DNA of 64,000 nucleotides from Pseudooceanicola marinus (lineage in GTDB: Bacteria > Pseudomonadota > Alphaproteobacteria > Rhodobacterales > Rhodobacteraceae). This document shows, one piece after another, positions 19,301-26,525 of this stretch. The stretch is from positions 124,001 to 188,000 of the forward strand of contig NZ_JAIVMC010000010.1 of NCBI RefSeq assembly GCF_020177265.1. Direction: 5' to 3'. The notes below the pieces were generated by a model. That model was given only the letters and a program-made list of their open reading frames with translations. It did no database searches and had not been told where the DNA came from. The first letter of the stretch is position 1, and each line of letters opens with the position of its first letter. The position numbers and the translations under genes were made by a program.

Positions 19301-21807
19301 TCCCGTCCGATCCCGGGAACGGGGGCGGTTCGTCCCGGCCAGGTCCGCCGCCGCCTCAAACGCAATCCCAGTCGCAAGGTCCGGGGACGGCCCCCGCCCA
19401 AGCGGCCGGACCGGCGCCGCAGGCCGATCCGCTGGCCGCGCTGCTGGCCGATTATGCCCCGTTGAAGGGCGTGCCGGATGAGTTGCTGGACGGCAACGGC
19501 GTCGTGCGCCCGGTCTGGAAGGGCTTCCTGGATCAGATCGCCGCCATGCCGCGCGAGGAGTTGGACCTGGCCTGTGCGCGGGGCAGCCAGTACCTGCGCG
19601 ATGCCGGCGTATTCTTCCGCCACTACGGTCCCGACAGCCAGGAAGAGCGGGAATGGCCGCTGGCGCATCTGCCGCTCTTGATCGAGCAGTCGGAATGGGA
19701 CGGGATCGCCGCCGGGCTGATCGAGCGTGCGGACCTGCTGGAACGGATCATGGCCGATCTCTATGGGCCCAACCAGCTGGTGTCGGACGGGCTCTTGCCG
19801 GCGGATCTGCTGACCTCGAACCCGGAATGGCTACGCCCGATGGTGGGCGTGGCGCCGCGGTCGGGCCATCACCTGCACATGCTGGCCTTCGACATCGGGC
19901 GCGGCCCGGAAGGGCATTGGTGGGTGCTGGGGGACCGGGCGCAGGCGCCCTCGGGCGCGGGCTTCGCGCTGGAAACCCGCATGGCCGCCGCGCGCAGCTT
20001 CCCCGGACAGGTGACCCAGGCCAACGTGGCGCGGCTGGCGGGGTTCTTCCGCGGCTTCCGTGATGCCCTGCTGGCCCTGCGCGCGGAGGAGGACAGCCGC
20101 GTGGCGATCCTGACCCCGGGGCCGCTGAACGACACTTATTTCGAACATGCCTACATTGCCCGCTATCTCGGTTTCCTGCTGGTGCAGGGTGAGGATCTGG
20201 TGGTGCGCGATGGCCGGCTGATGGTGCATACCGTGGGCGGGCTGAAGCCGATCTCGGTGCTGTGGCGGCGGCTGGACAGCGCCTGGCTGGACCCGCTGGA
20301 ACTGAACGAGGACAGCCAGATCGGCACGCCCGGCATCCTGTCGGCGCTGCGCTCGGGGCAGCTGACAATGGTCAATGCGCCCGGGTCGGGGGTGCTGGAA
20401 ACCCGCGCCCTGATGGCCTTCATCCCCGCCATCGCCCGGCGCCTTCTGGGGCGGGAGCTGAAGCTGCCCAACATCGCCACCTGGTGGTGCGGATCGGCCT
20501 CGGCCCGCGACTACGTGAAGGCCAATGCGTCGCGGATGACGATCGACCGGGCCCTGTCGACAAGCCTGCCTTTCGATCATTCCCCCGAGGTGGTGATCGG
20601 CGGCAAGAGGGCCGACGGCCAGCCCTTCGACCCGGCGATGATCGAGCAGGAGGCGGGGGCGCTGGCGGCGCAGCAGATCGTGTCGCTGTCCACCGCGCCC
20701 GCGCTGGACGACGGGCGGCTGGTGGCGCGCCCCTTCTCGATGCGGGTGATCCTGGCGCGGACCTCGCAGGGGTGGCAGGTGATGCCCGGCGGCTTCGCCC
20801 GGGTGGGGCATTCTGATGCCTCTGCCGATATTTCGGTGCAGCGAGGCGGGTCGGTCTGCGACATCTGGGTCGTGGGATCGCAGCCCACGCCCGACGACAC
20901 GCTGCTGGCCGGGGCCACCGGCGCGCGGCCCTCGCTGCCGCAGCTGGCGGCGCTGCCAACGCGGGCCGCGGACAACCTGTTCTGGCTGGGCCGCTATTCG
21001 GAACGGGTCGAACAGAAGATCCGTCTGCAACGGGCCTATCACCTGCGCCTGGCGGAGACGGGACGGGATGACCTGCCGCTGGTGCAATACCTGGGCCAGT
21101 ACCTGGCCGGGCAGGGGGTGGATGCGACGCAGCCCTTCCCGCCGGGGCTGATGGCCGACCTCGATGCCGCCATGGGATCGGCGGGGCGCATCCGCGACCG
21201 CTTCTCCACCGATGGCTGGAATGCCCTGACGGATCTGCGCCGTACGGCCACCAAGCTCGCTCCGCGCCTGAAGCCCGGCGATGACGCCGCCCGCGCCCTG
21301 TCGGTGCTGCTGCGCAAGATTTCCGGCTTCTCCGGTCTGGTGCACGAGAATATGTACCACGCAACCGGCTGGCGCTTCCTGTCGCTGGGGCGGGCGATCG
21401 AACGCGCCTGGTCCACCGCCTCCATGCTGGTCGGCTTCACCCAGCCCGACACGCCGCATGGCACCTACGAGATCGCGATCGAGGCCGGGGACGCGGTGAT
21501 GACGCACCGGATGCGCTTCTCCGCCGCCTTCACCCGCGAAACCGTGCTGGACCTGCTGCTGCTGGATGAAAACTACCCGCGCTCGGTGCTGGCGCAACTG
21601 GATGACATCCTCGGCCACCTCGACTGGCTGGAGAAGCTGACCCATGACCTGTCAGGCAAGCCGACGCCGATCCGCGCCGAGGTGATGAAACTGCGGACCG
21701 AGCTGGCCACGACCCCGGCGGAGCAGATAACCCTGGCCCGTCTGGTTGAAATTTCCAACGCCACGGCAGCCTTTTCCGGCCTGTTGGCCGATACCTACCT
21801 GAGGTAG
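19297..21807 (+). CDS. Circularly permuted ATP-grasp fused to alpha-E domain protein
   Basis: 836 residues. After a Pro/Gln-rich disordered start (to about 45) comes the circularly permuted ATP-grasp type 2 domain (COG2308; landmarks GVVRPVWKG, GVAPRSGHHLHMLAFDIGR, WWVLGDRAQAPSGAGFALE, about 60-530). The C-terminal alpha-E domain (COG2307) starts near 553 (RAADNLFWLGRYSERVEQ). In many bacteria these are separate genes; here they are one chain. ATP-grasp enzymes join carboxylates to amines using ATP, so this is probably the ligase of the cluster. The alpha-E domain has no known activity. GAGGAGG sits eight bases before ATG 19297. Only three bases separate it from the next gene. Confidence 0.92.
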   Translation: MIPSDPGNGGGSSRPGPPPPQTQSQSQGPGTAPAQAAGPAPQADPLAALLADYAPLKGVPDELLDGNGVVRPVWKGFLDQIAAMPREELDLACARGSQYLRDAGVFFRHYGPDSQEEREWPLAHLPLLIEQSEWDGIAAGLIERADLLERIMADLYGPNQLVSDGLLPADLLTSNPEWLRPMVGVAPRSGHHLHMLAFDIGRGPEGHWWVLGDRAQAPSGAGFALETRMAAARSFPGQVTQANVARLAGFFRGFRDALLALRAEEDSRVAILTPGPLNDTYFEHAYIARYLGFLLVQGEDLVVRDGRLMVHTVGGLKPISVLWRRLDSAWLDPLELNEDSQIGTPGILSALRSGQLTMVNAPGSGVLETRALMAFIPAIARRLLGRELKLPNIATWWCGSASARDYVKANASRMTIDRALSTSLPFDHSPEVVIGGKRADGQPFDPAMIEQEAGALAAQQIVSLSTAPALDDGRLVARPFSMRVILARTSQGWQVMPGGFARVGHSDASADISVQRGGSVCDIWVVGSQPTPDDTLLAGATGARPSLPQLAALPTRAADNLFWLGRYSERVEQKIRLQRAYHLRLAETGRDDLPLVQYLGQYLAGQGVDATQPFPPGLMADLDAAMGSAGRIRDRFSTDGWNALTDLRRTATKLAPRLKPGDDAARALSVLLRKISGFSGLVHENMYHATGWRFLSLGRAIERAWSTASMLVGFTQPDTPHGTYEIAIEAGDAVMTHRMRFSAAFTRETVLDLLLLDENYPRSVLAQLDDILGHLDWLEKLTHDLSGKPTPIRAEVMKLRTELATTPAEQITLARLVEISNATAAFSGLLADTYLR

Positions 21808-21809
21808 CA

Positions 21810-22685
21810 ATGCTCTATTCGGTTCGCCTGCGCATTCTCTACCAGTACGACAGCCCCGCCGACGTGGGCCGTCACCTGCTGCGTGTCACGCCGCCCAGCA
21901 TTCCCGGGGTCCAGCAGGTGCAGGAGGCGCGGCTGACCTGCCGCCCGCTGCCCGCCGAACAGCTGTCGCGGCGGGATTTCTTCGGCAATATCTGCACCGA
22001 GATCGCCTATCGCGACCCGCTGCCCTCGACCGAGTTCCTGATGGAGGCGAAGGTCGATCGACTGGACGTGGAGCCGGGTCTCGACGTGTCGCCCGACCGG
22101 GCGAAGTTCATGCGCGAGATCGCGGCGCAGCCTTCGGTCCTGGGGGAGGCGCCGCAGACCTACCTGCCGGCCTCGCCCCGCGTGCCCGTGAATGCCGAGA
22201 TCGCCGCCTGGGCCGAAGAGGTCGCGCGCCCGGCCGATACCGCCTTCGGGGCCGCCATGGCGCTTACCCGCGCGTTGCACCGCGACATGACCTTTGACGC
22301 GACGGCCACCATGGTCGACACGCCCCTGGATGAGGCGTTCTCGCTGCGGCGCGGGGTCTGTCAGGACTTCACCCATATCCAGATCTGCGCCCTGCGGTCA
22401 CTTGGCATTCCGGCGGGCTATGTCTCGGGCTTCCTGCGTACCCTGCCGCCCGAGGGGCAGCCGCGCCTGGAAGGGGCGGACGCCATGCACGCCTGGGTAC
22501 GGGCGTGGTGCGGTAAGGACATGGGCTGGGTCGAGTTCGATCCCACCAACGACATGCTGGCAGGCAGCGATCACATCGTCATCGCGCGCGGGCGGGATTA
22601 TTTCGACGTGGCGCCGGTGAAGGGATCCATGCGTCTGGCCGGGGGCCAGCGCACCAGCCAGGGCGTGGACGTGGTCGCCGCCTGA
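21810..22685 (+). CDS. Transglutaminase-like cysteine protease family protein
   Basis: 291 residues: an N-terminal beta domain (about 1-150) and a transglutaminase-like core with an intact triad, Cys184 (GVCQDFTH), His227 (AMHAWVRAW) and Asp244 (EFDPTND). The family (COG1305) acts on amide bonds, usually as a protease or amidase. It follows the ATP-grasp/alpha-E gene after three bases and completes the three-gene set. Elsewhere this set often neighbours the proteasome-like peptidase Anbu, but no Anbu gene follows here. The next gene runs the other way and ends nine bases beyond. Cytoplasmic: no signal peptide is visible. Confidence 0.93.
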   Translation: MLYSVRLRILYQYDSPADVGRHLLRVTPPSIPGVQQVQEARLTCRPLPAEQLSRRDFFGNICTEIAYRDPLPSTEFLMEAKVDRLDVEPGLDVSPDRAKFMREIAAQPSVLGEAPQTYLPASPRVPVNAEIAAWAEEVARPADTAFGAAMALTRALHRDMTFDATATMVDTPLDEAFSLRRGVCQDFTHIQICALRSLGIPAGYVSGFLRTLPPEGQPRLEGADAMHAWVRAWCGKDMGWVEFDPTNDMLAGSDHIVIARGRDYFDVAPVKGSMRLAGGQRTSQGVDVVAA

Positions 22686-22693
22686 TCGCGGTC

Positions 22694-23266
22694 TTAGCTG
22701 CCATCCTCGGCCAGGAAGGCATCGTAGACCGCATGGGCCTCGGGCGCGTTCCAGTCGGCGCCGCCTACCAGGCGAGCCACTTCGCGGCCCTCGGGATCGA
22801 CCAGCAGAGTCACCGGCAGGCCGAACACGGCGGCCGCCCGCGCCTGGGCGCTTTTCGGGTCGCGGTACTGGGGCAGGGTGGCGGCGTCTTCCTCTTCCAG
22901 GAACTGGGCGACCTTTTCCGGCGCGTTCGGGCCTGAGGCCAGGGTGACCACGGCGAAATCCTCGCCCGCGCGGTCCTGCTGCAGGGCGGCCAGCGTCGGC
23001 ATCTCCTCGCGGCAGGGCGCGCACCAGACGGCCCAGAAGTTCAGCACCACCCATTTGCCGGCGTAATCGCCCAGCGACACGGCGGAGCCGTCCACGTCGA
23101 CCCACTCCAGCGAGGTGTCCAGCGCCTTGGGCGTGTCGAGCACCTGAAGCTTGCGCATCTCTCCGGTCAGCAGATCCTCGATGCCGTCCGGGGCGGCGAG
23201 GGTCGGGCGGACGATTGCGCCCAGCATCAGCGACGTATAAACCAGCGCGGACAGCAGTTTTCTCAT
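22694..23266 (-). CDS. TlpA-like exported thiol-disulfide reductase
   Basis: 190 residues. A signal peptide ([24 protein letters not shown]) is followed by a thioredoxin-like fold with the redox motif WCAPC (Cys82, Cys85) and the cis-Pro loop GLPVTLL. TlpA-type proteins keep periplasmic cysteines reduced, for example in cytochrome c or oxidase assembly. The ATG at 23266 has GGAGG six bases upstream (reverse strand). The frame stays open upstream into argH antisense sequence, but the signal peptide fixes the start. Only 19 bases separate this start from the oppositely oriented argH start. Confidence 0.92.
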   Translation of the reverse strand: MRKLLSALVYTSLMLGAIVRPTLAAPDGIEDLLTGEMRKLQVLDTPKALDTSLEWVDVDGSAVSLGDYAGKWVVLNFWAVWCAPCREEMPTLAALQQDRAGEDFAVVTLASGPNAPEKVAQFLEEEDAATLPQYRDPKSAQARAAAVFGLPVTLLVDPEGREVARLVGGADWNAPEAHAVYDAFLAEDGS

Positions 23267-23285
23267 TCTTCCTCCGAGGGTCCCG

Positions 23286-24680
23286 ATGACCGATAGCCAA
23301 GCGAACCAGATGTGGGGCGGCCGTTTCGCCGAAGGCCCTGATGCGATCATGGAGGCGATCAATGCCTCGATCGGTTTCGACCAACGGCTCGCCCGCCAGG
23401 ATATCGAGGGCTCGCGCGCCCATGCCGCCATGCTGGCCGCACAGGGCATCATCACCGATAAAGATGCCGAGGCCATCCGTGAAGGCCTTCTCACGGTCTT
23501 GTCAGAGATCGAGGGCGGCAGCTTCCAGTTCTCCACCGCGCTGGAAGACATCCACATGAACGTCGAGGCCCGCCTGAAGGAGGTCATCGGCGAGCCCGCG
23601 GGCCGTCTGCACACCGGGCGCTCGCGCAATGACCAGGTCGCCACCGACTTCCGCCTGTGGGTCCGTGACCAGGCCGATGCGGCCATCGGCGGCCTGAAGG
23701 CCCTGATCCAGGCGCTGCTGGCGCAGGCCGAGGCGGGCGCCGAGTGGGTCATGCCCGGCTTCACCCACCTGCAGACGGCGCAGCCCGTGACCTGGGGCCA
23801 TCACATGATGGCCTATGTGGAGATGTTCAGCCGCGACCTGGGCCGCTTCACCGATGCCCGCAAGCGGATGAACGAATCCCCCCTGGGCGCCGCCGCGCTG
23901 GCTGGCACCTCCTTCCCGCTGGACCGGCAGATGACGGCAGAGGCGCTCGGCTTCGACCGGCCCTGCGCCAACTCTCTGGACGCGGTGTCGGATCGCGATT
24001 TCGCGCTGGAGTTCCTCGGCGCCGCCTCGATCTGCGCCATGCACCTGTCGCGTTTCGCCGAAGAGCTGGTGATCTGGTCCTCCGCCCAGTTCCGCTTCGT
24101 CGCTCTGTCGGATCGCTTCTCCACCGGTTCGTCGATCATGCCGCAGAAGAAGAACCCCGATGCGGCGGAGCTGATCCGCGCCAAGATCGGCCGGATCTTC
24201 GGGGCCAACGTGGCGCTGATGACGGTGATGAAGGGTCTGCCGCTGGCCTATTCCAAGGACATGCAGGAAGACAAGGAACAGGTCTTCGACGCTGCCGACA
24301 ACCTGATGCTGGCGCTGGCCGCGATGACCGGCATGGTGTCGGACATGAAGGCCAACGTGCCCGCGCTGGAAGCGGCGGCAGGTGCCGGCTTCTCCACCGC
24401 GACGGATCTGGCCGACTGGCTGGTGCGGGTGCTGGGCATGCCCTTCCGCGATGCGCACCACGTGACCGGCTCGCTGGTGGCCAAGGCCGAGGGCCAGGGC
24501 TGTGATCTGCCCGACCTGACACTGGCGGACATGCAGGCGGTCGAGCCGCGCATCACCGAGGAGGTCTTCGGCGTTCTGGGGGTGCACAATTCGGTGGCCT
24601 CCCGTATGTCTTACGGGGGCACGGCGCCCGAACGGGTTCGCGAACAGGTGGCGGCATGGAAAGCACGGCTGGACGACTGA
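23286..24680 (+). CDS. argH: Argininosuccinate lyase
   Basis: 464 residues, the normal length. It splits argininosuccinate to arginine and fumarate, the last step of arginine synthesis. The fumarase/aspartase signature [11 protein letters not shown] begins at Gly281, and the N-terminal [11 protein letters not shown] and [13 protein letters not shown] motifs are typical. The fumarate it makes feeds the TCA cycle genes further along. It starts back to back with the tlpA-like gene. A small lipoprotein gene overlaps its last 25 bases, then a DUF2834 gene and lysA follow in the same direction, an arrangement common in Rhodobacterales. Confidence 0.97.
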   Translation: MTDSQANQMWGGRFAEGPDAIMEAINASIGFDQRLARQDIEGSRAHAAMLAAQGIITDKDAEAIREGLLTVLSEIEGGSFQFSTALEDIHMNVEARLKEVIGEPAGRLHTGRSRNDQVATDFRLWVRDQADAAIGGLKALIQALLAQAEAGAEWVMPGFTHLQTAQPVTWGHHMMAYVEMFSRDLGRFTDARKRMNESPLGAAALAGTSFPLDRQMTAEALGFDRPCANSLDAVSDRDFALEFLGAASICAMHLSRFAEELVIWSSAQFRFVALSDRFSTGSSIMPQKKNPDAAELIRAKIGRIFGANVALMTVMKGLPLAYSKDMQEDKEQVFDAADNLMLALAAMTGMVSDMKANVPALEAAAGAGFSTATDLADWLVRVLGMPFRDAHHVTGSLVAKAEGQGCDLPDLTLADMQAVEPRITEEVFGVLGVHNSVASRMSYGGTAPERVREQVAAWKARLDD

Positions 24681-24856
24681 AACTGATCGCCGCGGCGGCG
24701 CTGACCGGCCTCTTGGCCGGCTGCGGCGTCGATGGCGCGCCGATCCCGCCGGCCGGGGCGGAGCAGGGGCCGAGCGGCCTCGACCGCAGCGATATGGGCA
24801 CCACCGGCATCGGCGCGACGGGCGGCACGATCTACGGATCCGAGACCGAGGTCTGA
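24656..24856 (+). CDS. Small lipoprotein, 66 residues
   Basis: The protein has a short charged start, a hydrophobic stretch and the lipobox LLAGC with Cys23 as the lipidation site. The remaining 43 residues are Gly/Thr/Ser/Pro-rich and probably unfolded. It overlaps the end of argH by 25 bases in another frame. Small lipoproteins occupy this spot between argH and lysA in related genomes, where similar ones carry names such as argininosuccinate lyase-adjacent lipoprotein. Its role is unknown. Confidence 0.75.
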   Translation: MESTAGRLKLIAAAALTGLLAGCGVDGAPIPPAGAEQGPSGLDRSDMGTTGIGATGGTIYGSETEV

Positions 24857-24860
24857 GCGG

Positions 24861-25175
24861 ATGCCGCCGCTGCGCCTGCTGTTCCTCGCGCTGGCCGTCT
24901 GGGGCACCCTGCATCCCTTGGGTCTGATCTTCACCTGGTTTGCCGAAAACGGCGTCAGCCTGACCGGGCTGATCGCCGCCTGGCGGGCCGGATGGGCACC
25001 GGCGGCACTGTTCTGGGATCTGGTGATCTCTGCCATCGCGCTGACCGTGTGGATCGTGACCGATAGCCGGGCGCGCGGCGACCGGCTGGGTCTGCTGGCG
25101 ATCCCGGCCACCTTCTGCATCGGGGTCAGCTGCGGTCTGCCTCTCTATCTTTTCCTGCGCGCCCGCCCGGTGTAA
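24861..25175 (+). CDS. DUF2834 family membrane protein
   Basis: 104 residues with three hydrophobic helices: 3-22 (LRLLFLALAVWGTLHPLGLI), about 45-67 and 78-98. The early WGTLHPL and the middle FWDLVISAIALTVWIV match the DUF2834 pattern, in which a D near the second helix is conserved. It starts four bases after the lipoprotein stop, and ATG 24861 is the natural start. Inner-membrane location is expected. No function is known for the family. Confidence 0.75.
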   Translation: MPPLRLLFLALAVWGTLHPLGLIFTWFAENGVSLTGLIAAWRAGWAPAALFWDLVISAIALTVWIVTDSRARGDRLGLLAIPATFCIGVSCGLPLYLFLRARPV

Positions 25176-25226
25176 GGCGGGCCTCGGCGCCGCTTGGCGC
25201 ATCCCTTGCGGCCAACGGAGGTTTCC

Positions 25227-26492
25227 ATGGATCATTTTCTCTATCGTGACGGCGCCCTATACGCCGAGGATGTCCCCGTGGCCGAGATCGCGGCCCAGGT
25301 CGGCACGCCCTGCTACATCTATTCCACCGCGACGCTGGAACGGCATTTCCGCCTGTTCGACGAGGCCCTGGCGGGCATGGACCACCTGGTCTGTTACGCG
25401 ATGAAGGCCGCCTCGAACCAGGCGATCCTGAAGGTCATGGCTGATCTGGGCGCCGGCATGGACGTGGTGTCGGGCGGGGAATACGCCCGTGCCAAGGCCG
25501 CCGGCGTGCCGGGTGACAAGATCGTCTTCTCCGGCGTCGGCAAGACCCGGGAAGAGATGCGCGCGGCGCTGGAAGGCGGCGTGCGCCAGTTCAACCTCGA
25601 ATCCGAGCCGGAGATGGAGGTGCTGAACGAGGTCGCCCTGTCCCTGGGCGTCGTGGCCCCTGTCACCGTGCGGGTGAACCCAGACGTGGACGCGAAGACC
25701 CATGCCAAGATCGCCACCGGCAAGTCGGAGAACAAGTTCGGCATTCCGATCACCCGCGCGCCCGAGGTCTATGCCCGCATTGCGGAACTGCCGGGTCTTC
25801 GCGCCGTGGGCATCGACGTGCATATCGGCTCCCAGCTGACTGATCTGGAACCCTACCGTGCCGCCTTCACCAAGGTGAAGGAGTTGACCGAGACCCTGCG
25901 CGCCGCAGGCCACGACATCATCCGCCTCGACCTGGGCGGCGGTCTGGGCATTCCTTACGAGCGCGGCAACTCCGCCCCGCCGCTGCCCGTCGAATATGGT
26001 GCCCTGGTCCAGGAAGTGCTGGGCGACACCGGCTGCGAGATCGAGATCGAGCCGGGCCGCCTGATTGCCGGCAACGCGGGCATCATGCTGTCGGAGGTGA
26101 TCTACGTGAAGCACGGCGAGGGCCGTGATTTCCTGATCATCGACGGCGCGATGAACGACCTGATCCGCCCCGCGATGTACGAGGCGCACCACGACATCGT
26201 GCCCGTGGTCGAACCCGAAGCGGGCGGCGAACAGACCCCCTACGACATCGTCGGCCCGGTCTGCGAATCCGGTGACACCTTTGCCAAGGGCCGCAACATG
26301 CCCAAGCTGGCAGCGGGCGATCTGGTCGCCTTCCGTTCCGCGGGGGCCTACGGCGCGGTGATGTCCAGCGAGTACAACACCCGCCCCCTGATCCCCGAGG
26401 TGCTGGTCAAGGGGGATCAATTCGCCGTCATCCGGAAAAGACCCTCCTTTGAGGAGATCATTAACCGCGATACGCTACCCGAGTGGATGTAG
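25227..26492 (+). CDS. lysA: Diaminopimelate decarboxylase
   Basis: 421 residues of the fold III PLP decarboxylases. It converts meso-diaminopimelate to lysine, the last step of lysine synthesis. The PLP lysine is Lys60 (YAMKAASN). The second active-site motif is CESGDTFAKG with Cys346. GGGLGIPY and EPGRLIAGNAG phosphate-binding loops are also present. ATG 25227 is preceded by CGGAGG with good spacing. It lies 51 bases after the DUF2834 gene and 33 bases before the TIGR02302 gene. It shares the fold with the ornithine decarboxylase at 59859, but the diaminopimelate-type signature is clear. Confidence 0.97.
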   Translation: MDHFLYRDGALYAEDVPVAEIAAQVGTPCYIYSTATLERHFRLFDEALAGMDHLVCYAMKAASNQAILKVMADLGAGMDVVSGGEYARAKAAGVPGDKIVFSGVGKTREEMRAALEGGVRQFNLESEPEMEVLNEVALSLGVVAPVTVRVNPDVDAKTHAKIATGKSENKFGIPITRAPEVYARIAELPGLRAVGIDVHIGSQLTDLEPYRAAFTKVKELTETLRAAGHDIIRLDLGGGLGIPYERGNSAPPLPVEYGALVQEVLGDTGCEIEIEPGRLIAGNAGIMLSEVIYVKHGEGRDFLIIDGAMNDLIRPAMYEAHHDIVPVVEPEAGGEQTPYDIVGPVCESGDTFAKGRNMPKLAAGDLVAFRSAGAYGAVMSSEYNTRPLIPEVLVKGDQFAVIRKRPSFEEIINRDTLPEWM

Positions 26493-26525
26493 TGCGATCC
26501 CCGCGCTGCCCCTTCGGGACGGAGC

